A stretch of 53,465 bases of DNA from Streptosporangiaceae bacterium (lineage in GTDB: Bacteria; Actinomycetota; Actinomycetes; Streptosporangiales; Streptosporangiaceae), in the NCBI GenBank assembly GCA_030041135.1, contig JASHOL010000328.1, forward strand, positions 1-53,465, read 5' to 3'. The notes below the pieces were generated by a model. The model did not search any database, had not been told where the DNA came from, and saw only the letters and a program-made list of their open reading frames with translations. Each line of letters begins with the position of its first letter. Positions within the stretch are counted from its first letter, which is position 1. This document shows, piece by piece, positions 7,123 to 19,202 of this stretch. The translations under genes and the position numbers were made by a program.

Positions 7123-9780
7123 CTACCGAAGGTCACCGTTGAGCATTCCGGCCGGTGCCTCGGGGATGGTGACGAGTCCTAGCTCGGCCGGACCGGCGAG
7201 GAGCCGGTGACTCGGCAGAACCCTGACCGTGTACCCGAACGGCCCCGGTTGCCCGAGTTCGGCGGCACCCGAGTACCGCACTACGCCATCACCGCAAGCG
7301 GCGCCGTCCGGCTGCAGGACCGACCGCGCCGGGTCGATGATCTCGTCGGAGTCTCCGGCCCGCCCATAGACGACCTCCACGCACACGTCCGCAGGCGACA
7401 GCGTGCCGAGGGCGATGCTCGCCCGCACGATCAGTAGGCCGCCGGGGCTCAGGTCACCGTCGTCGGCCTCTACGTGCTCGATCCTGACGCCCGGCCACGC
7501 ACCGGTCACGCGCCGCTTCCACGCGGCGAGTTCGCGCGCCCCGGCGTAGGCTCCGTCACCGCTGGAGCCTGACGGCTCGGCCAGCACCCTGGACACCTGC
7601 GCAGCGGGGGCGTACAACTCGGTCACGTATTGCCGCACCATCCGGGTCGCCAGCACCTTGGGCCCGAGCGTGCGCAGGGTGTGCGCGACCATCTCCAGCC
7701 ACCGATCCGGCAAGCCGTCCGGGCCGACCTGGTAGAACATCGGCGCGACCGAGTTGCCCAGCAGGTCGTACAGTGCGGCCGCCTCCAGCTCGTCCCGCCT
7801 CGCCCGGTCGATGACGCCGTCCGCCGACGGGATCGCCCAGCCGTTGCGGCCGTCGTACCACTCATCCCACCAGCCATCGAGTACCGATAGGTTCAGCCCG
7901 CCGTTGAGCGAGGCCTTCATGCCCGAGGTGCCGGAGGCCTCCTGCGGACGGAGCGGGTTATTCAGCCAGACGTCGCACCCCTGCACGAGGGTTCGAGCCA
8001 GCGCGATGTCGTAATCAGGCAGGAAGACAATCCGGTGCCGCACCTGAGGGCCGTCCGAGAAGCGGACAAGGTCGGAGATCAGCTGCTTGCCGCTGTCGTC
8101 GGCGGGATGCGCCTTCCCGGCGACGACGATCTGAATCGGCCGGTCCGGGTCCAGCAACAGCCCGGTCAGGCGGGCCGGGTCATGCAGCATCATCGTGAGG
8201 CGCTTGTAGGAAGGCACCCGCCGGGCGAATCCTATCGTGAGGACCTTCTCGTCCAGCACGCTGTCGGTCCAGATGAGCTCAGCATCGGACGCACCGCGTT
8301 GCCGGCACGATGCCCGCAGCCTGCGGCGCGCCTGCTCGATCAGCCGCCTCCTCAGCACCCGCCTGACTTCCCACAGCCCGCGCGGGTCGGCGGCCACTCG
8401 CTGCCAGAACTCGGCGTCGTCGGTCGGGTCGGCGACGGTACGGGGCTCGGCAGCACTGGCTGCGGTAACCGTCCGCTCGTCCGCCAGCGCGATGATCTCC
8501 GGCGCCACCCACGTCGGCGCGTGCACGCCGTTAGTCACCGAGGTGATCGGGACCTCGGCCTCGTCGAAGCCGGGCCACAGCCCGCTGAACATGACCCTGC
8601 TCACGTGCCCGTGCAGCTTGCTGACCCCATTCACCCGCTGCCCGAGCCGCATGCCCATCACCGCCATGTTGAACACGCCGGGGTCGCCGCCCTGGTAGGT
8701 CTCGGCGCCAAGCGCCAGCACTCGGTCGGCGGGCAGGCCAGTCTCCGCTCCGTCGGTGACATTGCGGGCGACCAGGTCAAGCGGAAACCGGTCGATGCCA
8801 GCCGCTTCCGGAGTGTGGGTCGTGAACACGGTCCCGGCCCGGCACACCTCCAGTGCCTCGTCAAAATCCAGGCCCTGCCGCACGTACTCTCTGATGCGCT
8901 CCAGCCCGAGGAAGCCCGCATGGCCCTCGTTGGTGTGGAATACCTCGGGCGAGGGGAACCCGGTCTGCGCACAATACGCGCGCAAGGCACGGACGCCGCC
9001 GACGCCGAGGAGCAGTTCCTGCCGCAGCCGGTGGTCGGTGCCGCCACCATATAGCCGGTCGGTGACCTCGCGCAGGCTCGGATCGTTCTCTTCTACGTAG
9101 GAGTCAAGTAGCAGCAGCGGGACCCGGCCGACCTCGGCCACCCAGATCTGAGCGCTCAGCGTCAGGTCATCGGCCAGGCCGACGCGAACCCGGACGGCAG
9201 ACCCTTCGTTACCCTCGCGCAGCAGCGTGAGCGGCAGCCCGTTCGGATCGGAGGCGGGGTACCGCTCGGCCTGCCAGCCCTCCAGCGAGAGCGACTGGGT
9301 GAAGTACCCGTGCCGGTACAGCAGGCCAACGCCGATCAGCGGCACGCCCAAGTCGCTGGCGGCCTTCAAATGGTCGCCGGCCAGGATGCCCAGCCCGCCG
9401 GAATATTGTGGCAGCGCCTCGGTGATGCCGTACTCGGGCGAGAAGTAGGCGATCGCCGACGGCAAGCCGGCGGCCGGACCCCCAGCCACCTGGTACCAGC
9501 GCGGCTCAATCAGGTAGTCCCGCAGCTCATTGGCGGCATCGGTCAGCCGGCGCAGGTACTGCCCGTCGGCGGCCAGCCCGGTCAGCCGACCCTGGTCGAC
9601 GCCGGCGAGCAGGGCGACGGGGTCAGACTCGGCCAGTTCCCGGCTGCCGGGATCGATCGCGTCGAAGAGGGCCCTGGTCTGCGCGTGCCAGGACCAGCGC
9701 AGATTCAGCATCAGCGAGCGCAGCGGCTCGAGTGGTTCTGGCAACACGGGGTGGATGGTGAACCGGCGGATAGCTCTCAC
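7123..9780 (-). CDS. glgP: Alpha-glucan (glycogen) phosphorylase
   Basis: An 885-residue GT35 phosphorylase that cleaves alpha-1,4-glucan with phosphate to glucose-1-phosphate. It opens with a DUF3417-type N-terminal domain (ending near residue 125), which marks the shorter actinobacterial/archaeal MalP-like class rather than the E. coli class. Glucan-site motifs such as HTNEGHAGFLGLERI and VFTTHTPEAAGIDRFP are present. The pyridoxal-phosphate lysine lies in EASGTSGMKASLNG, followed by GGLNLSVLDGWWDEW. A short beta-domain closes the protein. The start is the GTG at 9780. It is divergent from glgE, so glucan breakdown and synthesis are arranged around one control region. The assignment of activity is firm; chain-length preference is not visible. 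Confidence 0.96.
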   Translation of the reverse strand: MRAIRRFTIHPVLPEPLEPLRSLMLNLRWSWHAQTRALFDAIDPGSRELAESDPVALLAGVDQGRLTGLAADGQYLRRLTDAANELRDYLIEPRWYQVAGGPAAGLPSAIAYFSPEYGITEALPQYSGGLGILAGDHLKAASDLGVPLIGVGLLYRHGYFTQSLSLEGWQAERYPASDPNGLPLTLLREGNEGSAVRVRVGLADDLTLSAQIWVAEVGRVPLLLLDSYVEENDPSLREVTDRLYGGGTDHRLRQELLLGVGGVRALRAYCAQTGFPSPEVFHTNEGHAGFLGLERIREYVRQGLDFDEALEVCRAGTVFTTHTPEAAGIDRFPLDLVARNVTDGAETGLPADRVLALGAETYQGGDPGVFNMAVMGMRLGQRVNGVSKLHGHVSRVMFSGLWPGFDEAEVPITSVTNGVHAPTWVAPEIIALADERTVTAASAAEPRTVADPTDDAEFWQRVAADPRGLWEVRRVLRRRLIEQARRRLRASCRQRGASDAELIWTDSVLDEKVLTIGFARRVPSYKRLTMMLHDPARLTGLLLDPDRPIQIVVAGKAHPADDSGKQLISDLVRFSDGPQVRHRIVFLPDYDIALARTLVQGCDVWLNNPLRPQEASGTSGMKASLNGGLNLSVLDGWWDEWYDGRNGWAIPSADGVIDRARRDELEAAALYDLLGNSVAPMFYQVGPDGLPDRWLEMVAHTLRTLGPKVLATRMVRQYVTELYAPAAQVSRVLAEPSGSSGDGAYAGARELAAWKRRVTGAWPGVRIEHVEADDGDLSPGGLLIVRASIALGTLSPADVCVEVVYGRAGDSDEIIDPARSVLQPDGAACGDGVVRYSGAAELGQPGPFGYTVRVLPSHRLLAGPAELGLVTIPEAPAGMLNGDLR

Positions 9781-9861
9781 GGACAGCGACCTTAATGTCT
9801 ACGTCGGGGTGATACGTCCGCGGCCCCCGGCAACCGGCTGACTTCCCACTGGGACGGTGCA

Positions 9862-9871
9862 TGCCCGGGCA
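9862..9871. promoter_or_regulatory. Palindrome between glgP and glgE
   Basis: TGCCCGGGCA is a perfect 10-base palindrome near the middle of the 157-base divergent region. It is a possible operator, but palindromes of this size are common in GC-rich DNA. Confidence 0.25.
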
Positions 9872-9925
9872 GGCCGGGATTCATGCCAGCGAGCCCCGGC
9901 GCGCATTGGCCGCCGGGCGGATGGG

Positions 9926-9931
9926 TAACTT
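9926..9931 (+). promoter_or_regulatory. -10 box of a leaderless glgE transcript
   Basis: TAACTT fits the TANNNT -10 pattern and ends exactly seven bases before the first base of the glgE GTG (9938). No Shine-Dalgarno sequence precedes that GTG, so transcription and translation probably start at the same base. No clear -35 was seen at 17-18 bases. Confidence 0.45.
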
Positions 9932-9937
9932 TCATCC

Positions 9938-11950
9938 GTGATCGGACGGATCCCCATTCTGGACATACAGCCGGTGGTGCAGTGCGGTGATCTGCCAGCC
10001 AAGGCGGTCACCGACGAGACATTCCAGGTCACTGCCACGGTGTTCCGCGAAGGGCATGAGATGCTCGGCGCCGCTGTAGTGCTCACCGATCCCGACGGGG
10101 CCGAGTCCCTGCCGACGATCATGTACGAGCTGGCGCCGGGAACCGACCGCTACGGCGCGGAGGTCACGCCGGACCGCGAGGGCCTGTGGCATTTCCGGGT
10201 CGAGGCGTGGGGTGACCGGATCGCGCACTGGCGGCATGACGCCGCGATCAAGATCCCCATCGGCCAGGACGCCGAGCTGATGCTGGCCGAAGGGGCGCTC
10301 CTGCTGGAGCGCGCCGCAGCCCCGATCGCGCCCGAGTCGATGCCGCCAGCCAGGGCGCGGGAAGCGCGCGCTGCCCGGAAGGCTCTGCGCGCCGCCGCCC
10401 GCCAGCTGACCGACTCCGAGGCGCCGCCGGTCGGCCGGCTGGCGATCGCCACCAGCCCGGCGGTGGACGCCGCGCTGGCGGCGTTTCCGCTACGCGAGCT
10501 GCTGACCTGCTCGCAGGAGTGCCCGCTGATCGTAAACCGCCAGCGAGCGCTGTACGGGTCGTGGTATGAGTTCTTCCCGAGGTCCGAGGGTGCGCAGGTT
10601 GACCCAGCGCACCGCCGCAAGCCGAAGTCAGGCACGCTGCGAACCGCGGCCAAGCGCCTGGACGCCATCGCCGAGATGAGCTTCGACGTGGTGTACCTGC
10701 CGCCAATCCACCCGATCGGCCGCACCGAGCGCAAGGGCCGGAACAACACGCTCGTGGCCAGCTCGGCCGATCCCGGCTCGCCCTGGGCCATTGGCTCCCC
10801 GGAGGGTGGCCACGACGCCATCGACCTCAGTCTCGGTACGTTCGCCGACTTCGACGCGTTCGTCGCCAGCACCCGCGAGTTGGGCATGGAGGTCGCGATG
10901 GACCTCGCGCTGCAGGCTTCGCCCGACCATCCGTGGGTCGGCAAGCACCCTGAGTGGTTCACCACCAGGGCCGATGGGTCGATTGCCTATGCCGAGAACC
11001 CACCGAAGAAGTACCAGGACATCTACCCGCTTAACTTCGACAACGACCCTGAGGGCATCTACGCCGAGGCGCTCAGGCTGGTCCGGCTCTGGATGGATCA
11101 CGGGGTGAGGATCTTCAGGGTTGACAATCCGCACACCAAGCCGCTGCCGTTCTGGCAGCGGCTGCTGGCCGAGGTCGCGCAGACAGATCCGGACGTGCTG
11201 TTCCTGGCCGAAGCGTTCACCAGGCCCGCGATGATGCACACCCTCGCCAAGATCGGCTTTCATCAGTCCTATACGTACTTCACCTGGCGCAATACGGCAG
11301 CGGAGCTGACCGAATACCTGCAAGAGCTGTCCGGCCCGGCGGCCGCCTACATGCGGCCCAACCTCTTCGTCAACACGCCCGACATCCTGTCCCAATACCT
11401 ACAGCACGCCGGACCTGGCGCGTTCCGGGTCAGAGCGGTCCTTGCCGCGATGCTCTCGCCGTCCTGGGGCGTCTACTCCGGTTATGAGCTGTGCGAGAAC
11501 ATTCCGCTGGTACCTGGCAGCGAGGAGTACCTGGACTCCGAGAAGTACGCCTATCGTCCGCGCGACTGGGACGGGGCGGCCGAACTGGGCCTGACCATCG
11601 CTCCGTTCATCACCAGGCTGAACGAAATCAGGCGCGCGCACCCGGCCCTCCACTGGCTGCGGAACCTGCGCTTCCACTACAGCGACCAGCCTGACATCCT
11701 CTGCTTCTCCAAGCGAACTGGCCCGCCCCAGGCTGCCGTCGCCGACACGATTCTCGTCGTGGTAAACCTGGAGGCCGTTGGTACGCGTGAGGCTACTGTC
11801 TGGCTTGACACCGATGCGCTGGGCGTCGACGCGGACGCTGGGTTCACGGTCACTGACGAACTGACGGGAGAGGCTTACCGCTGGGGCCGGGCCAACTACG
11901 TGCGGCTTGATCCAACGGTCGCGCCCGCACACATCTTTACCGTGCGCTGA
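9938..11950 (+). CDS. glgE: Alpha-1,4-glucan:maltose-1-phosphate maltosyltransferase
   Basis: A 670-residue GH13 subfamily 3 enzyme that transfers maltose from maltose-1-phosphate to the end of an alpha-glucan chain. The N-terminal beta domain (about 1-110) and helical insertion (about 110-200) are typical. The catalytic barrel holds [20 protein letters not shown] (about 251-270), nucleophile Asp396 in FRVDNPHTK and acid/base Glu425 in LAEAFTRP, close to the positions known for Streptomyces GlgE. A C-terminal beta domain ends the protein. It heads a GlgE-pathway run (glgE, treS, mak, glgB) with no glgA or glgC here. The GTG start lacks a ribosome site and is probably leaderless. In actinomycetes this route links trehalose to glycogen or capsular glucan. 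Confidence 0.97.
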   Translation: MIGRIPILDIQPVVQCGDLPAKAVTDETFQVTATVFREGHEMLGAAVVLTDPDGAESLPTIMYELAPGTDRYGAEVTPDREGLWHFRVEAWGDRIAHWRHDAAIKIPIGQDAELMLAEGALLLERAAAPIAPESMPPARAREARAARKALRAAARQLTDSEAPPVGRLAIATSPAVDAALAAFPLRELLTCSQECPLIVNRQRALYGSWYEFFPRSEGAQVDPAHRRKPKSGTLRTAAKRLDAIAEMSFDVVYLPPIHPIGRTERKGRNNTLVASSADPGSPWAIGSPEGGHDAIDLSLGTFADFDAFVASTRELGMEVAMDLALQASPDHPWVGKHPEWFTTRADGSIAYAENPPKKYQDIYPLNFDNDPEGIYAEALRLVRLWMDHGVRIFRVDNPHTKPLPFWQRLLAEVAQTDPDVLFLAEAFTRPAMMHTLAKIGFHQSYTYFTWRNTAAELTEYLQELSGPAAAYMRPNLFVNTPDILSQYLQHAGPGAFRVRAVLAAMLSPSWGVYSGYELCENIPLVPGSEEYLDSEKYAYRPRDWDGAAELGLTIAPFITRLNEIRRAHPALHWLRNLRFHYSDQPDILCFSKRTGPPQAAVADTILVVVNLEAVGTREATVWLDTDALGVDADAGFTVTDELTGEAYRWGRANYVRLDPTVAPAHIFTVR

Positions 11951-12074
11951 CCGAAACCCACCTACCCCGGCGCACGGCGGACGGCAGGAACCAGGGAAGC
12001 TGGAAGCGGGACCACAGGCGCTCCCTGCGCCCGGTGTCAGCAGAAACCACAGGCAGTATGCAGCAGGAGCGGGA

Positions 12075-13889
<1,815 letters not shown>

Positions 13890-13902
13890 CGCTGGAGGCT
13901 TC

Positions 13903-14349
13903 TCAGCCGGTCAGCACAGCCGCCAGGCGGGGCAGGAAGTACTCCCAGCCCTCACGGTGCTCCGCCCGCGCCGCCCGGCCGCCTTCGTCCTCAGCATGCG
14001 GCCCGTGCTCGATGGCCAGCGCGGTGCTGCCGTCGCCGACCGCGGCGACCTCCACGGTGACCGATCTCGGCGGCAGCTCGGGCTGATGCGCCCAGGCCCA
14101 ACTGAACTCCAGCAAGCTGGCGGGCTGGTACCTGAGCACCCGGCCGGTCATCCGGGCAGGAATGCCAGCGAACCAGACGTCATAGCGCCCCCCCGGCCTC
14201 AACTCGGCCGTCAGCTCCGCGTTGCCCCACCAGCGGGCCAACAGGTCAGGCGCGGTGAACGCCTGCAGCGCGCGTTCAGGAGTGCATCCGGGCAGTAGGA
14301 GCGCAGCGCGCACCGCCTGGCCGTCATCTCGCACCGTCACGCTCGTCAT
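13903..14349 (-). CDS. SRPBCC (AHSA1-like, START-fold) protein
   Basis: A 148-residue single-domain protein with the helix-grip pattern of the activator-of-Hsp90/AHSA1-like SRPBCC group: ALQAFTAPDLLARWWGNAEL near the start, LRPGGRYDVWFAG, then SLLEFSWAWAHQPELPPRSV and a C-terminal GWEYFLPRLAAVL. Members bind hydrophobic ligands or have no known role; nothing here shows a ligand. The ATG at 14349 is preferred to the in-frame GTG at 14370. It is the only gene on the minus strand inside the GlgE cluster, separating treS from mak, so it looks like an insertion rather than a pathway member. Confidence 0.82.
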   Translation of the reverse strand: MTSVTVRDDGQAVRAALLLPGCTPERALQAFTAPDLLARWWGNAELTAELRPGGRYDVWFAGIPARMTGRVLRYQPASLLEFSWAWAHQPELPPRSVTVEVAAVGDGSTALAIEHGPHAEDEGGRAARAEHREGWEYFLPRLAAVLTG

Positions 14350-14712
14350 CGCCGCATCGTCTCTCCGCACGTCAGCCGATCAGCTCTCGCAGTGCCGGCA
14401 AGAACCCGGACGTATCATCACACGCGCACGACCGGAATGCGGTGAAACCAACATCCCGTCAGCCCTCACTTCGCCAAAGTGCGGCTGCTTGACGGGCGAC
14501 AGAGCGGGCCGCCGAACGCCGTGTCCGCGTTGCCGCTGCGGACGTAGCGGCCCGGGCCATCCGAACGCCCAGACGCCGGACCGGCCCGTCCCCATCGGAT
14601 TCATGATGCGCCCAGTTATGGGCATGCTGGTGTAAACGATTCGCGTGGCCGTGCCATGTCGATGCTTTCGCCGGGAAAGTAGGGCACGCGTAGGGCGGGA
14701 GGTGTGGCAGGC
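14350..14712. other. Intergenic region between the SRPBCC gene and mak
   Basis: I find no convincing gene in these 363 bases. A minus-strand tail of about 14 codons (TSGFLPALRELIG then stop, near 14373-14418) looks like the end of a lost protein, but it is preceded by stops. TAGGGC occurs twice, 11 bases apart, at 14677-14693, just before GGGAGG of mak. ORFs that can be drawn here have shadow-like composition. Confidence 0.35.
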
Positions 14713-16134
14713 GTGACCGAAACCGTGGCCGAGGCCGTGATGCAGGACATGCTGGCCCAGTGGCTGCCGCGGCAGCGCTGGTTCCCCGGCCGCGGCACTG
14801 CCGTCGGCAAGCTCGGGATCATCTCAGACGTGCCCCTGTTGGCCGGCGATCCGCAGCTGCGCCACCTGGTCATCGAGATCCAGCAGACGGGCGGCCCGGC
14901 GCGGTTTCAGGTTCTCGTCGGCTCCAGCAGCGAGCCGCCACCTGCGATCGGCAACCCCGCTGGCAGTGATGCGGTAATCGGCAGGCTGGCCGACCTGACG
15001 GTTTACGACGCATTGCACGATCCCGAACTGGCCGCGGTACTGCTGCGAGGAATCGCCGGTCAGCGCCGGGCCGGACCGCTGCGGTTCGTCCGCGAGCCGA
15101 CCGCGCCGGTGGCCGACCTCCCGGCCGACGGCCGGCTGCTGGCCACCGAGCAGAGCAACACCAGCCTTGTCTTCGGTGATGCCGCCATCCTCAAGGTCCT
15201 GCGGCGGCTATTCGCCGGCGCCAACCCGGATCTGGAGGTCGCGGACGCGCTGGCGCGGCTGGGCTCTGACCGCGTCGCCGCGCCGTTCGGCTGGATCGAG
15301 ACCGAGCTGGACGGAGAGCCGGTGCTGCTGGCCGTGCTGTCGGAGTTCCTGGCCGGCGCCCACGAAGGCTGGAGCCTGGCCCTGCAGAGCCTGTCCAGGC
15401 TCTACACCCGGCTGGGCAGCTACGGGCACGAGTACCTGACGATGCCAGTGCCGCGCAACGGCGCCCGCCCCGAGGCCGGAGTCGGCCTGCCCTTCGTCGG
15501 CGACGCCCGCGAACTCGGTCTGGCGACCGCGCTGATGCACGCCGACATGGTGACCGCTTTCGGCCGCCGGGACATGATGCCATCCGAACGTGGCGCCATG
15601 GTCTCCGCGCTCACCAGCAAGCTGGACGCGGCCGTAGCCCTGGTGCCCCAGCTCGGCGCGCACGCGGAAAGGATCTCCGCTGCCTATGCCGACCTGGCGG
15701 CGCTGAAGGAGCCCGTCCCGGTGCAGCGCATTCATGGCGACTACCATCTCGGCCAGGTCATGAGAAGCCGACGTGGCTGGGTGGCACTCGACTTCGAGGG
15801 GGAGCCGGCCGCGCCGCTGGCCGAGCGCCGGGCACTGGCCCCAGCGATGCGGGACGTCGCCGGGATGCTGCGCTCATTTGACTACGCTGCCCGCCACCAG
15901 CTGATCGGCCACCCGCGAGCGCAGGACCTCTTCTCCGCAGCCGACTCCTGGGCGCGGCAGTGCCAGGACGCGTTCTGCGCCGGCTACGCCGCCGGAGCCG
16001 GGACAGACCCTCGCGACCACGCGGCACTGCTGCGCGCGCTGACTCTCGAAAAGGCGGTCTACGAAGTGATCTACGAGTACCGCCACCGGCCGACCTGGCT
16101 GTCGATACCGCTGGACTACGTGGCGACGGCATGA
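14713..16134 (+). CDS. mak: Maltokinase (ATP-dependent, forms maltose-1-phosphate)
   Basis: A 473-476 residue Pep2/Mak-type kinase with an aminoglycoside-phosphotransferase-like fold. The N-terminal cap has WLPRQRWFPGRG (near 15-30), the pattern that defines maltokinases. The catalytic loop is RIHGDYHLGQV (about 342-352) and the metal-binding motif LDFEGEP follows about 15 residues later, corresponding to HxD and DxE/D of the kinase fold. The enzyme makes the donor substrate for GlgE. GTG 14713 has GGGAGG at the right distance, while the in-frame GTG at 14704 is too close to it; both remain possible. glgB follows after 58 bases on the same strand. The function is secure from sequence and cluster. 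Confidence 0.95.
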   Translation: MTETVAEAVMQDMLAQWLPRQRWFPGRGTAVGKLGIISDVPLLAGDPQLRHLVIEIQQTGGPARFQVLVGSSSEPPPAIGNPAGSDAVIGRLADLTVYDALHDPELAAVLLRGIAGQRRAGPLRFVREPTAPVADLPADGRLLATEQSNTSLVFGDAAILKVLRRLFAGANPDLEVADALARLGSDRVAAPFGWIETELDGEPVLLAVLSEFLAGAHEGWSLALQSLSRLYTRLGSYGHEYLTMPVPRNGARPEAGVGLPFVGDARELGLATALMHADMVTAFGRRDMMPSERGAMVSALTSKLDAAVALVPQLGAHAERISAAYADLAALKEPVPVQRIHGDYHLGQVMRSRRGWVALDFEGEPAAPLAERRALAPAMRDVAGMLRSFDYAARHQLIGHPRAQDLFSAADSWARQCQDAFCAGYAAGAGTDPRDHAALLRALTLEKAVYEVIYEYRHRPTWLSIPLDYVATA

Positions 16135-16192
16135 CGAGCGACGAGGGAAGGCGCCACCTTGGGGCGCCCCGATGGCGAGCGGGTGATACAGC

Positions 16193-18433
16193 ATGACGGC
16201 GCCGGCCCATCAGACCGACCAGATCAGCCACGCTGAGATCGATGCGCTGCTCGCCGGGCACCACCATGACCCGCACGCCCTGCTCGGCGCGCATCCCGGA
16301 CCGGCCGGCGTGACCATCCGGGCTCTGCGCCCGCTCGCAGAGACCGTCACGGTCGTGCTCGCCGACGGCAGCCGGGTGGCGATGAACCACGTGCACCAGG
16401 GCGTCTTCTCCGCGGTGGTGCCGGGCACCACGGTGCCCGAGTACCGGATCGCGGTGACCTATCCCGGTATGCCGGAGACGGTGACCGACGACCCGTACCG
16501 GCACCTGCCGACGCTCGGCGAGATGGACCTGCACCTGATCGGCGAGGGCCGGCACGAGACCCTCTGGACCGTGCTCGGCGCCCGCGTCCGGCCCGAGGCA
16601 GGCGGCACGTCCTTCGCCGTCTGGGCGCCGAACGCTCGTGGTGTGCGGGTGATCGGCGACTTCAATCACTGGGACGGCCGGGCGCACCCGATGCGATCGC
16701 TGGGCTCATCTGGAGTCTGGGAGCTGCTGATCCCCGGGATAGGCCCAGGAGCAACGTACAAATACGACATCTGCGGACCCGGCGGGACCTGGCATCGCAA
16801 GGCCGACCCGATGGCGGGCCTGGCCGAGCGGCCGCCTGCCACGGCGTCGGTCGTCACCCAGTCCCGCTATCAGTGGGGCGACCAGGATTGGCTGGCCTCG
16901 CGGGCAGACCGGGATCTGCTCGTCAACCCGATGAGCGTGTACGAGGTGCATCTCGGCTCCTGGCGGCCTGGCCTGTCCTACACCGAGCTGGCGAACCAGC
17001 TCACGAGCTATGTCACCGAGATGGGATTCACTCACGTCGAGTTCCTGCCGGTGGCCGAGCATCCGTTCGGCGGCTCCTGGGGTTATCAGGTGACGTCGTA
17101 CTACGCCCCGTCCGCGCGCTTCGGCACGCCCGACGAGTTCCGCTACCTGGTGGACTGCCTGCACCGGGCCGGCATCGGGGTCTTCCTCGACTGGGTACCT
17201 GCGCACTTCCCGCGAGATTCCTGGGCGCTCGCGCGTTTCGATGGCACTGCGCTCTACGAGCACGCCGACCCGCAGCGCGGCGAGCACCCGGACTGGGGGA
17301 CGCTCATCTTCGATTTCGGCCGTCCCGAGGTGCGCAATTTCCTCGTCGCCAACGCCATCTACTGGCTCGAGGAGTTCCATGCTGACGGGCTGAGGGTCGA
17401 CGCGGTTGCGTCCATGCTGTACCTCGACTACTCGCGCAAGGACGGCCAGTGGTCGCCGAACTCTCTCGGGGGCCGGGAGAACCTGGACGCGGTCTCGTTC
17501 CTGCGCGAGGTGACCGCGACGTGCTACAAGCGGATGCCGGGCATCGCCATGATCGCGGAGGAGTCCACCGCCTGGCCGGGCGTCACCCGGCCAGTCCACC
17601 TGGGCGGGCTGGGATTCGGCCTGAAGTGGAACATGGGCTGGATGCACGACACACTGGCCTATCTGGCTCGCGACCCGGTCCACCGCAGCTATCACCAGGA
17701 CGAGATCACCTTCTCGATGATCTATGCCTACAGCGAGAACTACGTGCTGCCGCTGTCGCACGACGAGGTGGTGCACGGCAAGGGCTCCCTGCTGCGCAAG
17801 ATGGCCGGGGATGAGTGGCGCCAGTTCGCCGGGCTGCGCTCGCTGTTCGGCTACATGTGGGCGCACCCGGGCAAGCAGCTGCTGTTCATGGGCGGCGAGC
17901 TCGGCCAGGGCGATGAATGGTCCGAGCAGAGCGGAGTCCAGTGGCACCTGCTCGAGTACCCGGTCCACGCGGGTATCCAGCAGCTGGTCATGGACCTCAA
18001 CCAGGTATACCTGCAGCGGCCCGCCCTCTGGCAGCAGGACAGCGCGCCGGCGGGCTTCGAGTGGATCGATGCCAGCGACCGGTCAGGCAACGTGCTGTCG
18101 TTTCTGCGCTACGGCACCGACGGCAGCGTGCTGGCGTGCGTGTGCAACTTCTCCGCAATGCCGCACTACGACTACCGCATCGGCCTGCCGTCGGCCGGCA
18201 CTTGGGCCGAGCTGATCAACACCGACGCCGAAGCCTACGGCGGCAGTGGGCTCGGCAATTACGGCGCGGTCGAGGCGGTCGACGCGCCCTGGCACGGTCG
18301 GCCCGCCTCCGCAGCGCTCACGATCCCGCCGCTCGCCGTGCTCTGGCTCGCGCCGAGGCGACCGGATAACGAGCCGCCCACCGGCCTGCAGACCGGCGCT
18401 GATACCGCAGATGGTCATGTTGGGCACATGTAG
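16193..18433 (+). CDS. glgB: 1,4-alpha-glucan branching enzyme
   Basis: A 746-residue GH13 subfamily 9 enzyme introducing alpha-1,6 branches into the glucan. It has the long two-module N-terminus of actinobacterial GlgB (residues about 10-110, then the CBM48 module about 120-225 with [20 protein letters not shown]). The barrel contains EVHLGSW (251-257), nucleophile Asp403 in [17 protein letters not shown], acid/base Glu456 in [10 protein letters not shown], and the third acid in [16 protein letters not shown]-terminal beta domain ends the catalytic part, followed by a short acidic tail. It completes the GlgE pathway cluster; no glgX is present in the window. Confidence 0.97.
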   Translation: MTAPAHQTDQISHAEIDALLAGHHHDPHALLGAHPGPAGVTIRALRPLAETVTVVLADGSRVAMNHVHQGVFSAVVPGTTVPEYRIAVTYPGMPETVTDDPYRHLPTLGEMDLHLIGEGRHETLWTVLGARVRPEAGGTSFAVWAPNARGVRVIGDFNHWDGRAHPMRSLGSSGVWELLIPGIGPGATYKYDICGPGGTWHRKADPMAGLAERPPATASVVTQSRYQWGDQDWLASRADRDLLVNPMSVYEVHLGSWRPGLSYTELANQLTSYVTEMGFTHVEFLPVAEHPFGGSWGYQVTSYYAPSARFGTPDEFRYLVDCLHRAGIGVFLDWVPAHFPRDSWALARFDGTALYEHADPQRGEHPDWGTLIFDFGRPEVRNFLVANAIYWLEEFHADGLRVDAVASMLYLDYSRKDGQWSPNSLGGRENLDAVSFLREVTATCYKRMPGIAMIAEESTAWPGVTRPVHLGGLGFGLKWNMGWMHDTLAYLARDPVHRSYHQDEITFSMIYAYSENYVLPLSHDEVVHGKGSLLRKMAGDEWRQFAGLRSLFGYMWAHPGKQLLFMGGELGQGDEWSEQSGVQWHLLEYPVHAGIQQLVMDLNQVYLQRPALWQQDSAPAGFEWIDASDRSGNVLSFLRYGTDGSVLACVCNFSAMPHYDYRIGLPSAGTWAELINTDAEAYGGSGLGNYGAVEAVDAPWHGRPASAALTIPPLAVLWLAPRRPDNEPPTGLQTGADTADGHVGHM

Positions 18434-18447
18434 GGCACCCTGCGTTT

Positions 18448-18528
18448 GTGGTCAAGACGTCCGTCTGCCTGCCCGATGAGCTGAAGAACCGCTTGTCGCG
18501 AGCTTCCCAGGTCTCCGGCGAGTCGTAG
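18448..18528 (+). pseudogene. Truncated ribbon-helix-helix (CopG-type) antitoxin remnant
   Basis: From GTG 18448 a 26-codon frame encodes the opening of an RHH DNA-binding antitoxin: a strand (VKTSVCLPDEL) followed by helix A (KNRLSRASQVSGES), then TAG at 18526. In intact family members the sequence goes on with 'EAELIREAI' and helix B; nothing matching follows in any frame. GTAGGG before the GTG looks like a ribosome site. No toxin gene (PIN, RelE) is adjacent. Most likely it is the residue of a lost type II toxin-antitoxin module. Confidence 0.5.
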
Positions 18529-18565
18529 GCAAGCATGATCGGGAGGGCGACCGCCGTGCCACCGG

Positions 18566-18571
18566 TATGTT
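18566..18571 (+). promoter_or_regulatory. -10 box of a leaderless membrane-protein gene
   Basis: TATGTT fits TANNNT and ends seven bases before the GTG at 18578, the spacing also seen before glgE and the DUF6542 gene. No ribosome site is present before the GTG. Confidence 0.4.
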
Positions 18572-18577
18572 GGCGCA

Positions 18578-19177
18578 GTGGCACCCGTGACCTTCGGCAG
18601 CTTCTTCGCCGCCACCGCCGAAACCGCGGGCGCGCTGACTGGCCTGCTGTTCGTGGCCCTTTCGGTATCCCCGCATCAGGACCGGGCCGTCGGCCCGGCC
18701 GTCATTCACGAGGTTCGCGCGGCCGCAGCGCTGCTTGCGTTCACCAACGCGCTGTTCGTCTCGCTGTTCACTCTGGTGCCGGGCACCAGCACCGGCTATC
18801 CGTCGGTCGTGCTCGGCGTGATCGGCATATTGTTTACCGCAGCTGCCATCCGCTCGATCCGGACGAGCGAGTCGACCCGGCGTCAGCAGGCGCGACAGAT
18901 CGGCCTTATCGGCGTGCTGCTGCTGATCTTCGGCACCGAGTTCGTCAGCGGCATCGCGGCGATCAGCCTCCCGAACCACGCCGGACCGGTACAGGTTATC
19001 GGTTACGCCGTGGTTACCTCGCTGGTCGTCGGCGTCGCCAGGGCCTGGGAACTCGTCGGCCGGAGGGATACAGGCATCCTCGCCTCGCTCGCCGTGCTGG
19101 CCGGCCGCCAGCAAAAGGCCGACCCGGTATCCGATGACGGGCCCGAGCCACGGCAGGAAGGCCCCGGCAGCAAGTGA
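18578..19177 (+). CDS. Small integral membrane protein, unknown function
   Basis: A 199-residue protein with four predicted membrane segments: around residues 15-28 (ALTGLLFVALSV), 48-68, 78-92 (VVLGVIGILFTAAAI), 109-131 (IGLIGVLLLIFGTEFVSGIA) and 139-158; about five hydrophobic stretches in all depending on cut-offs. The N-terminus FGSFFAATAETAGALTGLLF resembles uncharacterised actinobacterial membrane proteins, and I know of no function. The C-terminal tail is charged and cytoplasmic-looking. GTG 18578 appears leaderless. It ends 25 bases from the convergent phosphodiesterase gene, so it is probably monocistronic. Confidence 0.8.
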   Translation: MAPVTFGSFFAATAETAGALTGLLFVALSVSPHQDRAVGPAVIHEVRAAAALLAFTNALFVSLFTLVPGTSTGYPSVVLGVIGILFTAAAIRSIRTSESTRRQQARQIGLIGVLLLIFGTEFVSGIAAISLPNHAGPVQVIGYAVVTSLVVGVARAWELVGRRDTGILASLAVLAGRQQKADPVSDDGPEPRQEGPGSK

Positions 19178-19202
19178 CCAGCGCGAGGCGCCGCGCGGCC
19201 GG

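Noticed and set aside
10150..11395. Two long minus-strand ORFs opposite glgE
   Set aside because: They are antisense to a conserved catalytic gene, and their composition reflects the reverse frames only.
14380..14625. 81-residue minus-strand ORF before mak
   Set aside because: Low-complexity Pro/Arg/Gly sequence without a ribosome site or family resemblance.
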